Below are positions 10,721-23,294 of a stretch of 64,000 nucleotides of DNA, in pieces. This DNA is from Salvator merianae (taxonomy: Eukaryota; Chordata; Lepidosauria; Squamata; Teiidae), in assembly GCA_003586115.2 (NCBI GenBank), contig QVOM02000029.1:26447696-26511695 (forward strand), written 5' to 3'. Position 1 is the first letter of the stretch; every line of letters begins with the position of its first letter. The notes below the pieces were generated by a model. The model was not told where the DNA came from. It worked only from the letters and a program-made list of their open reading frames with translations, and searched no databases. The translations under genes and the position numbers were made by a program.

Positions 10721-12475
10721 TTTCCACTTTGCACTGCTGAGCCTTAAGGAATAAGATCAGAAGGGGAAGAGACAAAAATCTTGTCACTTACCACAAGATA
10801 GATATGCTTGGACCGTCTTGGGCATTGTGTCTCTATTTTTGATGGCATCAGATGCCTACCAGAGATTGTGATGCCTGCCCAAGTCACTCAAAGGCAAGGG
10901 TGCAAATAGTGCTTGTACAATTAGCACCTTAGCCACAGGTGCTATTTTCACCCTGGAAGTGGATACACAAAAGCACCTAATGGCATAGTGGAGAGGCTGT
11001 TTCTGCACAACTGTCTGCCTTAGGCACCTCCGACCATGGTTGTGAAGACACAATCTAAGGTACTGCTTCCAACAACTGCAAAACGCAAACAGAGTTGGAT
11101 AAACAGTTGCACTGACAATTTTATATTCTAGAGAAGATGGAAAGGAATATTTTCCTAAATTCTAAATAGATAATGATTTAGAATCATTCCTGGGAACCAA
11201 TTGTTTCCCCAGTAGTAATTTTTTAAAAATGGAATACAGCCTTGTGCAGCAAACAAGCTACATGAAAAGCACATTTCAGTGTAAATGTTGTGCAATTCTG
11301 GGGAAAAAAAGTCAGCATAATAACCAGAAGGAAACACTTGCAGCTGTTACATGCTTTCTCAAATCCACCCTTTAATACAGGGTGATCAACTTTATCAGCC
11401 CTTATTAAAATATATTCTTTCAAAGAAAAGAGAAAGGTAATTCACCAGAGACATTGAAAATGTAGCCTATAAATAGAATAAGCTATATTCAAATTTTAAT
11501 TTCTATCTGAATTACAGCTTGATGGGGAATAAAATCCAAAAAAAATCATAATATTAAGCTAGTAAGACATGCAATATTTAGTAACATACCACATGATCCA
11601 GTGAACTTCAAGCCCTTCAAGATCCATTAATTTTTAAACAGAATTGCAGAACCATCATATGCATGTTTACTCTGAAATACATCTTGAAATGTTAGATGGG
11701 GCTTATAGCCAGAGAAATTAGAATAGAATTGCTGCTTTAAGCAACTGCTTTATCTTTCTACCACTGAAATGAATAGGAATTGAAAATGCCTTTTTTAAAA
11801 TATACATATATGCATTTCTGTTTCACCCTGTGCCCTGAAGGTTCAGCAATTTAAAAATTCATAAAATCAATTCAAAAGAATGAGGTGACAATTTAAAATG
11901 TTCCTTTAAAACAACTTAATATTAATTGGGTTAAAATATTTAATACTGATTGGATCATGCCTCTTAAAATTTTACACATTAATTTTGTACTTCCAAAGTC
12001 CTAATAAGTATCTAGTGAGACTTTCACATGAGAAATGCAGACACAAGATCCAGTTGAAGACCCCCACAAAACTGATGGGAAAAAGCCAGGAACAGTGATG
12101 CCCCATTTGATTCTTTTCACTTGAAGTAATTCTAAGCAATCTGTATTCTGACTACATTACTGCATATAGGTTTGCAGGCACAATGAATGCTAGGACAGTT
12201 TCATGAATTTGAAAATATTTATATATTTACTTAGTGGCCATCTATTCCCATGATCCTTACAGAAGCTAGCATCATGGAAGTTAAAGTCCAAAACTGGAAT
12301 TACAGCTATATTTTGGTTGAGTCAGAACTTATGCAAATTTGAAAGTGCTCATGTACTGCATAATTGAGGCTACATATTTATTTCTATATAAACAAAGAAT
12401 GCTTCTAAGCAATGGGCCTGAATTATTTTATCTGTTTATGCATCTGTCTCTGAACAGACAGGAAAGAGTTACTTA
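10721..12475. other. AT-rich sequence, nothing recognised
   Basis: No gene, RNA or repeat ends are supported. The interval is rich in A/T runs and stop codons in all frames. Confidence 0.4.
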
Positions 12476-12804
12476 GGGCTTGTTCGCACTTCCCAGCAAG
12501 TGCTAGAATAGCCCCATACTGGGCCACCAGCACTTGCAGTGCAAATGGCAGGCCTGATCACCATGACAGTGGTCACGGTAACATCCGGCATGTGGCTGGA
12601 CATTGCCATAGCAATTGAGATGCAGCATGTGACTGCACAGCCACAGCTGTACTGCCCTGCCCACTCAAGCATTTTAGTTGTCCACAGATAGTCATGTCCA
12701 GTAACAGCTGGAGCTGCTCCTAGACATGGCGGCGGCATGAGAGTGTGGCAGGCCTGTCCAGTAAGTGTCCAGAAGCTCACCAAAAGGTAAAGGCGAACAG
12801 GCCC
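12476..12804. mobile_element. Harbinger-like MITE (329 bp)
   Basis: It runs from gggcttgttcgcacttcc to ggcgaacaggccc. The core shares accatgacagtgg, 'gcatgtggctggacattgcc' and 'gtgactgcacagccacagct' with the 45990 type. Flanking triplets are tta and ttt. Confidence 0.72.
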
Positions 12805-12852
12805 TTTGCTTCAGAGAGCAGCACAGCTATGGTAGAATGGGGCCCTGAACAA

Positions 12853-12943
12853 GGCCCTTTCTGCCTTGGAACTTATTTTAGATTATATCCTGGAATAGAG
12901 ACCTGCCATTTGCATGCTGGTGTAGATTATGGCAGAAAAGGGC
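12853..12943. mobile_element. Half copy of the ATTATATCC palindromic MITE
   Basis: It starts ggccctttctgcc and carries 'tagattatatcctggaatag' and the gcatgctggtgtag centre, then ends early with ggcagaaaagggc. It is shorter than the copy at 10184. Confidence 0.5.
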
Positions 12944-13061
12944 AAAGAAAACAATATACACACACACCTCTTTGGTTTCTTGCTTGACGGTAGCTGTATC
13001 CAGTGGTGATTGATGGTGGGAGGAGTTGCACCTGGTTTGCAATTTGTTTTTTGGTAACAAA

Positions 13062-13793
13062 GAGCCTATTCGCACTTTGGTCTAGCAAGCGTCAAGCATG
13101 TTTGTTATCCAAGTGTGTCCGCACTTGGCGTAGGCCTGAGCAGCCGGAAGTGAGCTTCATCAGCTCCCAATCATGAATACAGCTGGTGAAGTAAGCAGCA
13201 GTCTGGAACCTTATCTGAAGATCAAAGTGAGCTTCAGGTAAGCTTCCATTCACACTTACCTTCACTGCACTGGCCATTTTGTGAGCGATGTGTCCTTTGC
13301 ACATGCATGATCACACAATCACGCATGCACAATGAGGCAATTGGATCCAATTGGGCCCACGCAATACCCCAATAAGGCCTGCGACACTAGATGGTGCTGC
13401 ACAATGTCCCATCCAGCATCCTGGTCACCCTGCACACAGCACAGGCCTCTCAGTCACCATGGAGTAGCCCAACGCTTGCCAGCTGCTACTGTGGTGATCA
13501 TCGGCTATGTGCCCAATTGGGCAGCAGAATGCCAGATAGGGCGTAGCGGGGCCCAGTTGGGCCCGCACAATGGGCCAACCCCTGTTTACCCATCACGCAT
13601 GTGTGTGCACTTGCGTGGCAATGCTGCCAGTTACCATGGCAGTGGCCAGACGCTTGCTGTCCGCTGCTGTGTCAAGGATCAGGAGTGACTACCAGCGTTC
13701 ACAGGTTTGTAGGCCCCGCAGTACAGACGGAGTCTATTCCACCTTAGAATGGGATAATTATCCCATCCTAAGGTGGAAAGTGAGAACAGGCCC
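13062..13793. mobile_element. Harbinger-like MITE, complete (732 bp), TSD AAA
   Basis: It runs from gagcctattcgcacttt to aaagtgagaacaggccc, with aaa at 13059-13061 and 13794-13796. Near the right end, 'cttagaatgggataattatc' forms a snap-back stem with the following sequence. The core carries repeated caattgggccc motifs. It shares its left arm with the partial copy at 50443. Confidence 0.82.
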
Positions 13794-13842
13794 AAATCGT
13801 CTTCTGCTTGAAGCATCCGAAAACTAAAAACAGAATTTATTT

Positions 13843-14495
13843 GGCCCTTTTCACACTTAATGAGTGGAAGGTTCCAGGTCGTTTGCTGGGACACATCATT
13901 CGTACCTGCAAAAAGTGTCAGCTGACTGCAAACTCCCCAAAGCCCACCTGAAGCTCACCTGAAGCTGACCAGCTGTGGAGCAGACAAATGTAGTCTTGAA
14001 GGCAATTAGGGCTATCTGGCGAGGTTTGGGAAAGGTGCATTTGCAGCACTTCCTGGTTTGGAATGGCAATGGGGCATGGACTGTGCAGTCACAGCTGCAC
14101 TGTCAGAAGGTTTGAATCCAGCCCTCACTAGGTTTGAAATTTGAGTTGCTGCAGCTTTCAGTTTGGGATTTGGAATCTGGCAGCTCTTCTGTACAAATCT
14201 CTGCACAACTCGTCTGATTCCAAACCCAGCTCCACTGGTTGTGCCCTCGCACACCAGATGCGACACAATGCTGACGTAAGCAAAGACCAGTGGTGGCTGG
14301 GGGTGAGCGAGTCTTCTGGCTGCTTCTGTCTCCCATCTACTAACAAGAGCACTCACATTCACACTTCTTCCACAGCTGGTTGGCTCATGGGTTGTTCCTG
14401 GGCTGAACCTGTGACTTGCACCCACCTTACTCGATCCTGACCAACCTGAACCATGCTAGTTCAAATGTTCTACTGAGGTAAGTGTGAAAAGGCTC
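13843..14495. mobile_element. Harbinger-like MITE (about 653 bp), TSD TTT
   Basis: It runs from ggcccttttcacactta to taagtgtgaaaaggctc, with ttt at 13840-13842 and 14496-14498. Its core (cattcgtacctgcaaaaag, cagctgactgcaaac, cccacctgaagctcacctg) is shared with the element at 15021-15485. A 137-codon frame inside is a chance product. Confidence 0.75.
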
Positions 14496-14729
14496 TTTGT
14501 TGCCACACTGGAGTTTCTTTTTGTTTTGTATTGGTTTTTGGTTTTATCGCCAAGTGAAACTCCTGACATGGAGCAAGTGCTTCTGGTCGTGACCACCACT
14601 CCCACTGGCTTCTGTCAGTTGTAACCCTGGTTCCAAAGCTTCTTCAACTGCCAGATAAGGCAGGGAACATATTGTGCAATGAGTTGTTAGCTTTGGGAAG
14701 AGCCAGAAGCCTTGACTCCAAAACAATTA
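14496..14729. other. Short unassigned interval
   Basis: Nothing recognised between the MITE and the CR1 relic. Confidence 0.3.
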
Positions 14730-15020
14730 AAATTTTCTCAGAAATTACCATACTTAACCATCGAAGACCTCTCCATAAGCTTAATAGTCATGGAATAAAA
14801 AGGCAGATCCTATTATGGATATTTATGGTGAAGGAATAGAAACATTTGGACATTTCACATAATGAAGAGATTAAAAATCCCCACACTCCACTGCTGCCAA
14901 GGTTCTGTCCTGAGGCCAGTTAACATATTCAAAAATGATCTGGAGTAATTCATGACTAATGGAAAAGCTATGTTTGCTGATGATATTGTTCAGAGCAGTA
15001 CAAATAACAAGGAAGTGAGT

Positions 15021-15485
15021 GGACCTGTTTGCACTTAACATTCCAGGATACTTGCTAGTACGGAGCATTCGCACCTGCAAACAGCCCCAGCTGACTTGAA
15101 ACCTACTGAAGCCCACCTGGTGCTCATCTGAAGCCTACCAGCTGTGGTCAACTAAATTGTAGTCTCCAAGCTGACCTGCGTGATCAGATGCAGAACAAGA
15201 AAGGTGTGTTCGCATCACTTCTGGTGTAGTCAGAGAGTTCACACCCAAGTTCAGACCTTGGGGTCCAGACCCTGACTGCTGTTTCAGACACAAGTCCCGA
15301 CACAGATCTTCTGGGTTCAAACACAGTACCTAACTACTTCATTCCTATCCACACTGCTCCCCCTGCTGGTCAGCTCACAAACTGTCCATTGCTGACAAGT
15401 GCAAATACTCAACACCGTACCTGATCCTAGCTTCCCTGACCCCTGCTAATTAGAATGCTATACTGTTGTGAGTGCAAAAATGGCC
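15021..15485. mobile_element. Harbinger-like MITE inserted in the CR1 relic
   Basis: It runs from ggacctgtttgcactta to gagtgcaaaaatggcc, with flanking triplets agt and aat. CR1 coding similarity stops at its left edge and resumes at its right edge. The core is related to 13843-14495. Confidence 0.75.
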
Positions 15486-15630
15486 AATAATGCTCCAAAT
15501 GGATCTCTACACATTGGGGGACTGGGCATCAAAATGGCAGATGCCCTTCAGTGTAAACATGTATAAAGTGATGCATGTTGGAACCAAACTTCCTAACCAA
15601 TAATATATACTAATGGAATGTGAACTGTCT

Positions 15631-16174
15631 GGGCCTTTTCACACTTTTCATCTTAGAATGGTGGCCTTGCCAGCAACCACACCTGAAGTAGGCTACCAGT
15701 GAAAATCCTGGTAGCCTTACATGATCCTCTCGATGACCATGGCTGGGAAGTGACCAGCTTTTGCCATGGCAACCAGCAGTACCATGCAGCATGCAGGCAC
15801 ACAAATGCGATGCCCCAATTGGGCCTATGTAATTAAGCCTGCACAATGCCCTGATTATATGGGCCTGATTGCACAGGCCTGATTGCACAAGCTCAATTGG
15901 GGCATTGTGTGGGCCTGATTGCCCAATCGTACAGGTGCAATCTCTTGATCACACCACCCCAGTCGCCGCACTGCCAGGTAGGTGTGAACACACCTTACCG
16001 GAAGCTGGATACCAGCTCCTAATAAAGCTGTGGACCACAAATTAGTGCTCCACAGCTTGTTGCAGTCAGTAGGAGCTGTAGCCCATCCCTAGCCACTCGG
16101 GCCTCTACAAAATGCAGAAGCACTTGGCTAGCAAGTGTTCTTGACACTTGCTAGCAGCAAGCATGGAACAGGCC
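15631..16174. mobile_element. Second Harbinger-like MITE inserted in the CR1 relic
   Basis: It runs from gggccttttcacactttt to gcatggaacaggcc. It contains repeated tgggcctgattgcac and aattggg motifs and 'attagtgctccacagctt'. CR1 similarity flanks it on both sides. I cannot define a clear TSD. Confidence 0.68.
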
Positions 16175-16441
16175 TGGTGTGATTGATCATGAAGCAAAAC
16201 TTGTAGTGTAGTGACAGCCCCAACACAGTGTGCATCGGCTATAAAAAAGACCATTAGTTTTATACATTTGAAATATAACAATGGTTAAAAAAAAGAAAAA
16301 AAAAAAAACATTAGCCTGTCACAGTTAATAAGAAATAGTACTGAAAGCAGGGATCCTAATGTTATAATGCCCTTAAACATATCAGTGGTGCAACTGCATC
16401 TGGATGCAGTTTTGGTCACCCTTATCTAAGATGAAGGTGCA

Positions 16442-16745
16442 TCCACATGCATGGCGGTGAATACTCTGAGGAAGCCCCAGAAAGATGACTGTCAAAAGGG
16501 TAGGGTACCCACTGACATGGATTGCTCTGAGAAAGTGGCTGGAAGATCTTCAGATGCACTGCAGTGTGCCATTTCTCTTATCGCGAATAAATGATTCTGA
16601 CACTCTCAGCACACTCTCTGCTGCCTTTTGGACAAACAGCAGCAGAACTTGCACCATATACAGCCTGCACTATGCAGGTATCCCACTGGAAAAGGACCAA
16701 CTTGGAGAGCAATTGGTAGGCTGCCCTATGTCACTGAGGTATGGA
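16442..16745. mobile_element. Unnamed about 304-bp insert in the CR1 relic
   Basis: CR1 sequence breaks at gaaggtgca (to 16441) and resumes at tgcactccaagatgatcaag (from 16746). The four bases tgca occur at both junctions (16438-16441, 16746-16749), and the insert starts tccaca and ends tatgga, a short inverted pair. The class is unknown; 91-codon and 63-codon frames in it have no recognised similarity. Confidence 0.5.
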
Positions 16746-17199
16746 TGCACTCCAAGATGATCAAGAGGCTGAGAGGAGCTTCCCAACAAGGAAAAGTTGC
16801 AATGTTTGGAGCTTTTTAGTCCAGAAAAGAGGCAAGTGAGATGGAACATGTTAGAGCTATATATATCATGCATCGTAGACAAAAAGCGGAATGGGGAAAA
16901 AAAAATTTCTCTCTTCCTCAAGTGCTGGAACCAAAAGTCACCAGATGAAGCTGAATCATTGACAAATTAGAACATCAGACTAAATCAGACTAAATTTTTT
17001 TTGTTTCCTTCACACCTTTTAAATTTCCTACCATGAGATATGATGTTAGCTACCATCTTGAATGGTTTCAAGAAAGGTTTGGAAGAGTGAATGGAAGTCA
17101 CAGATATCAATGGCTATTTGTCCTGATGGCAGTGTGACTGCTTTTAGTAAAAAGAGGTTGTGTGCATTTGATGGCCAGCTTCTGGGAGACTCTGGCTGT

Positions 17200-17600
17200 G
17201 TCCATACTGGGTAAGTACACCAACCCAGGACAGGGAACTGCCTGGAGTATGTCATCACCCATATGGAATGGTCTGCTGGTAGATTGTTTCAGCCACACCA
17301 GACGAAATGTTGGAGTGGGCTATAGAGCAAAAACAATGTCATAGTGTAATCCAATAGTAGATTGCTTATAAGGGATCCATGCAGCATTCTAGCATGGGCC
17401 ATGGTTCTGGTCTATAGTGAAACAGCAACCCATGTACACATAACACATGCGGAGTTACCTGGTATACCATGCCCAGCACCATTTTGCTAGGCACCAGAAG
17501 TAGGTGCCTAGCCAAAAGAGCCCCGGACAGCAACTTTGAAGGCTGAGAACTTTTGTTCCTGGTTGTCAAAGTTGGGCTGGGATGTGCCTTCTACAGTACA
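17200..17600. repeat. Unnamed interspersed repeat related to 1.2-1.6 kb
   Basis: The segment 'tttgaaggctgagaactttt' and its surroundings match the left-edge region of the window. No ends or coding potential are recognised. Confidence 0.3.
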
Positions 17601-17639
17601 GATGGTTTTTGAAGTGGGTCAGGGACTACCTAGCCTATT

Positions 17640-18236
17640 GTGACAAGAAAGAAAGAAAGGATATTGTGACAAGGTGTGGAAAAGGGCAACTGAATTATCA
17701 AGAGGCTAGAATACCTTCTTTACAAAATCAGGCTGCAATGTCTTGGCCTCTTCAGCCTTGAAAGGTGTTTAAGAGGAGACCTGACTGAAATACATAAATT
17801 ATTTTCTCTATTGCACAATACCAGGACCAGAGGGCAGTCTATGAAGCTGATGGGCAGGAGATTTAGGACCAAGAAGGGGAAGTATTTTTTTACCTAGAGG
17901 CTTATTAGTCTATGGAATTTATTACTGGAAGAGGTGGTAATAGCAATCAGCCTGGATAGCTTTAAAAAAGGATTAGACAAACTCATGGAGGTCAGGTGTA
18001 TCAGTGACTACTAAAATGGATGCCTAGATACCCCTTCCAGGGTAGAGAAAGGTAGAATGCCTCTAAAGGGCACTTGCAGGGAGTTGAGCTCAGGTGACGG
18101 TTTTTCCTTTATATTCTGCTTGAGAACGCCCAGAAGCAATTTGTGAGCCACTGTGTCAGACAGGATGGTGGATTAGATGGGTCATGGCCTGATCCAGCAG
18201 GACTCCTCTTATGTTCTCTTATGTTCTTATTAGGGG
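17640..18236 (+). mobile_element. CR1-clade LINE 3' end
   Basis: Broken frames read like the C-terminal ORF2 region of CR1 (a GDLTEIHK-like stretch at 17775, then rtkkgkYFF). They are followed by a 3' UTR ending in 'aggactcctcttatgttct' and a cttatgttctta tail. The same 3' end occurs at 59290-59660 (plus) and 41131-41340 (minus). Confidence 0.75.
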
Positions 18237-19414
18237 CCATTTTGTCTGAATTGGGGCAGCCCAGTGCAAACAGCCTACAGATGACAGGATACGAAAGCCA
18301 ATGAATAGTATGTAGTTTCTGTGACCTTCCTAGAAAATGTGTTGTAAAACAAAACTGGATTTTTTGATTGCTTGTAGCTGCCAGAAGCAGGCCTGCTGAC
18401 CATCCTTGAGGAAGGGCAACTTGTTTTATACTATAGGATATTTGGTTTAGTATTTATAACATCGTACAAGCTACAGCGGCTTGGTTTTGTTTTGTTTCGG
18501 GGTTTTGTTTTGTTTTGTTTTTATGTGTAGAAAAAGGAGAGTAGCTGATGACTTTATTCAACTTTTTTTTTCTCTTTGAAAAGTAGCCTGACTTTTTGGT
18601 GTGCATTACTTAGCTGCTCAGAAAGTTTTGATAGCTTGATCTCCTTTACAAAGATCCAGCTTCTCTGGGGGGTTATTGTGCTTTGATGCTTCTTTTAGAC
18701 AAGCTGTTCTATATCTATCACTTTTTTTTCCCCTCCTGAAATTCTCTGATTCCCCCTCCCCTTGGTAGTGAGGCTCAGGGGGATTCTCTTGCTGTTCACA
18801 ACTACACAACTTTATCATAAGCTAAGCGTGCTTGGTGGAAAGAACTGTTAGTCTGTTAGCCCGGAGGGAAGTTGGTTGCTTTCAGTTAAGGCTGTTAGGA
18901 TGTGCCTGAGCGAGAGACAGGTTTTGATATGTGTATCGCACAAAAGAAAGTGATATCAAAATAAAGTAGCAAAGACAAGCATACTTGTTCTTCTTGCTTT
19001 TAGGCACAGCACTTAGAGTGTCCTGTGCAGACAATTTACTTCATTCTCTAATGATGCATCTGTGCAGCTAATGGAACTGATATTATTGATCCTCACAACT
19101 ATTATATCCGACACTGGAGACAATATCACTGCTATTGAGTGGCACTGGATCATAGTGGATCCAAAAGCAAAAATCCAGTTTTATATGTCATCACAGAATC
19201 TTACTATTAGATTGGATTTTTCCCTAAGTGCACGTGTTTAAATTGGTTCAAAATCCAATATAGTCTTCTTTTGACATTGCTGCTGATTTATAATGTTAGA
19301 TTTGTGGATTTTGCTGAACTTTGAATCTTGACATAACTTTGAACCATAGTGTCTTGTTAGTTAGTCACTCCTGTAGAATTTGCTCCAGACTGTAAAGGTC
19401 AATATCTGGGGCTA
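18237..19414. other. Non-genic sequence, nothing recognised
   Basis: It contains a (GTTTT)n-like low-complexity stretch at about 18483-18522 and otherwise nothing I can assign. Confidence 0.4.
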
Positions 19415-19565
19415 GGGTGGCCAGATGGAAAGGAGGACTGGGATCCTGCACCTTAATGAGTTGCACAGAGGTTATTTCTGCAGATGCCACTTGCATGTCG
19501 ACCTATGCCTGTTGAAATTACTTTTCCCATGCCCCTGTTGAAAGCATAGGAGCCTTGTCCTTGGG
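19415..19565. mobile_element. Palindromic MITE relic, GGTGGCCAGAT type
   Basis: The left arm (gggtggccagatggaaagg, then 'ggactgggatcctgcacctt') pairs imperfectly with the right arm (aaagcataggagccttgtcc). This matches the pattern of a common sauropsid palindromic element, recalled from memory. The right end is truncated. Confidence 0.45.
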
Positions 19566-22020
19566 TGATTCTGTACCGGCCAGTTTACTGGCCTCACCTT
19601 GGTCCTCCCTTACACCAAACCAGCGTGCAGAAAAGAGGCTCCGAGTATGCTTGCTGGTCCAGTATAATGGTCAAAGAGAAACTGGCCTTTCTTTCTGTCT
19701 GTGACCTTTCTCTGTGCCTCTCCCCTGCACTAATTTTGGTTACAAGTTTTGGTGACCTGTGATTGGACCCTTTCAGTGTGTAACGCAGATACTTGTAGCC
19801 ATGCCATACAGAAACTGGAGCATATAACTATGTACAGATCGGCATGGATCCTGATGAAATATAACTATATAAATACAGAATCTGACCAGAATCCCTGGAC
19901 TCTGTATAAACTGATTTTCTCTGCTTATCTCTTGAATAAGTTAACCTGGCAGCTCTGAGAAGCTCAGGAAATTACACATTAATAGTTAACAAAAGATTGG
20001 GCAATTATCTGGCCATCAACTAGTCCATTGTTCAAATCTACACCTAGAGAACTTCTCATTAAGAATGCAAACAGCACCATTTAAGCTAATCAACCAGAGT
20101 AGTTATCTGTCTATCTGTCTACGTGAAAAAGCACATGTTTGCTCTGCTAAAATACATTTCCTCCTTTTTCTGTTTGGGAAAAAGAATATAAAAAGTTCAG
20201 GTTTTTCTATTAGAAAGTTAAGTGAGGAGAAGAGAGGAGTTAGCAGGAGCCAAGGACGGAGGAGAAGACATTATGGAGCACAAAAAGAAGAAAGCATCTC
20301 AGCGCCATTTTTACCTTCACTAAGAGCTGGTTTTTACCTCCCTGAAATGGGAGAGAACAGATTTTTCCAAGGAGCTGCCTGATTCACTGCTTGCAGTTTC
20401 CTTTATTTTCCTTTCTTTTTGAGCTGATTTCACTAAAGACGGATTCCATATCTCTCTCTATGCCCCTTTGGCAAAAGAGCTGTTTTTGCTTCTAAAGGAG
20501 TAAGGGTTGTGGAGCCGTGTCTACAGCCCATTCTCTGATTTTTCATGCATTTTTTGCCTGCAAGAGACCCATGCATCTTTTCCCCCAGATTGTCCTTTTT
20601 GCCATAATGAAGTTTCATCTGGAGAAGACTACAGATGGTGAGAGTTATCCCTTAGTGCTGAGGACATTCTTTAGTCTCCATTGCTAGCTTCTTCCAGACT
20701 CTCTCTCTCTTTCTCTCCCCCTGCCCGCCTTCTACCTCTTTTACACACACTAAATAGGTCTCCTTACTTAGTTTGGAGCCAAGCCTTTTGCTTTTTGCTT
20801 TCCAAATGCCAAACTACCTATCCTACCTATGAAACTGGCTGATTCTAACAAATTACTTTGTTTATGGCTATTTCTTTGGATTTCAATCTTTTTGCTGGGT
20901 TATAATAAAAGATGCACCATTCTTTTCAAGGACTACCTCCCCTTTATTTGCATTTCCTATGTCAATTTAGCGTTATTAAAACCAGAACCAAAATATCAAT
21001 CCCTACAAAGGTCTAATATCAGGGCAGAAGCTAATTTCCCCAAAATATCTTCCCAGAGCTCAGCCTTTAACAAGTGTTAGCTTTTCAATTTTGGGACTCT
21101 CTTCCCATAAAGGTCCTCAAAAATGTAGTTTATCTGTTTTCCAAAAGTAACAAGTGATGCTAGCCTAATACTCAGGCTTTCATTCCTATTTATATGAGTT
21201 TGAAAGTATCCAAGAGTTTTCAGAGGATTTTGTTTGCTTGCTTGTTGTTTTCCTTTGTTTTATGTATATGGATAAATATAAGCTCTCCCTGAACTCATTC
21301 TTGTTACTGAGTTCCTACTCCTCCTAGATGTCAATGCACTGAAGTGAATATAAAGGGGAAATTGTCAGGTGTACAGGGCAAGCATTCATTCAGTAGTTCC
21401 CACGTGATTGGAAACAGGAAGCAAGGTTGTTTTTATTGAAAGTTGTGACCTGTCTGGGACCTTCAGGTCAAGGTAGAATTTAAATATTTGATTTTTTTTA
21501 AAAAAATGACTGAACATAGAAATGCTTCACCTTTGCAGATGGAAGAGAGGGATATTGAAGGATATGAATATTATGAATGTGATTCAATACATTTCATAGC
21601 TCCCTTCTTGAAGCTCAAGTTGGCAAGCAACCTAAAACTAAAATGTAAAATCAATAAGCATGTTTTACAGCTTGAAAAAGAGCCAGCACTAAGACAACAA
21701 AACTGATAAAGATAAATAAAACACATAAAACATTAGAATTAACATCTCACTTTCCAATTTCTTAGATAAAGAAATTCCTTACAGATTTTTTAAGCCATCA
21801 AATAGAGAAGGAGAAATATAAATCTGTGGTGCAACTTTCAAAAAGGTCCTGTTCTGCCCCTTCACCTTCAATCATCACTGAAGCTTAAGTGAGGTCTCAT
21901 GAAGAGATCTAAAGTAAGGATAGTTCAGTCCCCCAGTTCTTATACTCACAAAGTCTTAATTTTCAAATTTCATAAAATCTTACATGTTCAAAAGGGTCAA
22001 AACTTGATATTTATAACTGC
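19566..22020. other. Non-genic sequence, nothing firmly recognised
   Basis: A purine-rich stretch at about 20220-20290, followed by 'cagcgccatttttaccttca', could be an L1 5' region, but I cannot support this. Frames of 83 and 105 codons have no recognisable domain. A TCTC-rich patch lies near 20698-20720. Confidence 0.3.
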
Positions 22021-22278
22021 ACCTGGGATACGGACTTTTCAGTGGTGGCCCCCAGTCTGTGGAATAGTTTCCCTCCTGAGGTGCATCAGGTATCTTCACT
22101 TTATGTCTTTAGGAGAGTAGTAAAGATGCACCTATTTACCCTTGTCTTTGGCTAAGGAAACAGCTTCCCCTCCCCACATTCAGGCACTATTATTGTTTTT
22201 GGTATGTGCATTTTACATTCTGTTTTTTAGTTGTAACATTTGGATATAAGGCAGAATAAAAATGTAAATAAATAAATA
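22021..22278 (+). mobile_element. L2-clade LINE 3' end
   Basis: Frames read like the C-terminus of L2 ORF2 (GGPQSVEXFPS region; WNSLPPEVHQVSSLYVFRR-like in another frame). They are followed by a short 3' UTR and an aataaataaataaaat tail at 22261-22281. Confidence 0.7.
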
Positions 22279-22695
22279 AAATCCTTCCAAATTTAAACTT
22301 TTACCATTTTCTTTTGGGGGGGGGGGCATTCATAATTTAACATTAGCAATAGAGTAGAGAAATGGTTTGCCAAACACATGGGTCCCAAGGTAGCTAGATA
22401 TAGACAAAACCATCAACCTGCTGTGCTTCTCACCATCTCACAACCAACACACCTGTCACCTTTGAGCCTGCCACTATGGGAGGTGCTCCCCAAAGAACTG
22501 ATTCCAGTGATTAGCAATTTCTTCAGAACACTTTCTGCAAATACACTTCAGGTATTAAATGAAGTTGTTGGTGAATGTAGGCAGCAACAAGTCCTATGAA
22601 AGAAACTTCTTTGCTTTACTGTACTTTATATTTCAATATTATGATGATGTATTTTGACATTTCTGATTTGCACTTCATTCAGTTTTGTATATGCT

Positions 22696-22720
<25 letters not shown>
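22696..22720. repeat. (TA)n microsatellite
   Basis: About 12 TA units followed by an A8 run. Confidence 0.95.
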
Positions 22721-22726
<6 letters not shown>

Positions 22727-23050
22727 AATACATGTATAATGTACATACATTCATACATAAATATGAGAGTTCTAGCACTTTTGACCGTGTTTCCATTCCA
22801 ACAGCAAAAAGAATCAGAGATGGGTGTCTCCACCATAGATAGCCTCCCTCACAGTCTCAGCAAGTGCTCAACAGCTCCATTGTCGCTTGCTAAGATAATG
22901 TTTTCAAATCTACACACCTGTGCAAGGAAAGCATCTTTGATTTCTTTATCCCTCACAGGAATGTGGTGTGCCTTTGCCATAGCAAAGACCTGGCTTAGTG
23001 TGTGAAGTAGCAATCTGAGAGTTGTCCCTCACACACTGAGAGTTTTGCAT

Positions 23051-23141
23051 CTTTGAAGGGCACTCAAGTCCCATCACACTTCCCCGGGAAAACATCAGCG
23101 GGAAAACACTGAAAGTGGAATGACTTGGGTGCCCCTCAAAG
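23051..23141. repeat. 91-bp inverted repeat, possible MITE
   Basis: The left arm ctttgaagggcactcaagtc pairs with the right arm gacttgggtgcccctcaaag at the right edge, with two mismatches. The four bases gcat flank both sides (23047-23050, 23142-23145). The class is unknown. Confidence 0.5.
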
Positions 23142-23294
23142 GCATGTTGAACACCATGTGGAGTTCCAACCTTCAAATAAGTCCAATAAGCTTTGAGGCA
23201 CTATAGTGCAATGCTCTCAAAGCAGGTGTAATATGCACCTTCTGGACTACTAATCCAAAGAAGGATTGTCTGGGCATGGTCTACCAGGATTAGG

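Larger units (their letters stand above)
14730..17190 (+). mobile_element. Old CR1 LINE relic broken by later insertions
   Basis: Pieces of one CR1 ORF2 run in order on the plus strand: about 14730-15020 (reverse transcriptase, including a frame reading FMTNGKAMFADDIV), 15486-15630 (...KCKVMHVGTKL-like, decayed), 16175-16441 (ending in the region that normally reads LEYCVQFW), and 16746-17190 (...LFSPEKRQVRWNML..., then the C-terminal part). Stops and frameshifts are frequent, so it is a pseudogene. The gaps hold two Harbinger-like MITEs and an unnamed about 300-bp insert. The ordered continuation across each gap is the evidence for a single insertion event. Confidence 0.75.

Noticed and set aside
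14012..14425. 137-codon minus-strand frame
   Set aside because: It is wholly inside the Harbinger-like element 13843-14495; overlapping frames on both strands and no known motif.
20065..21080. Possible L1 5' UTR/ORF1 region or small gene (105- and 83-codon frames)
   Set aside because: The purine-rich segment and cgccattttt motif are suggestive only; no ORF1 coiled coil or RRM-like sequence can be read.
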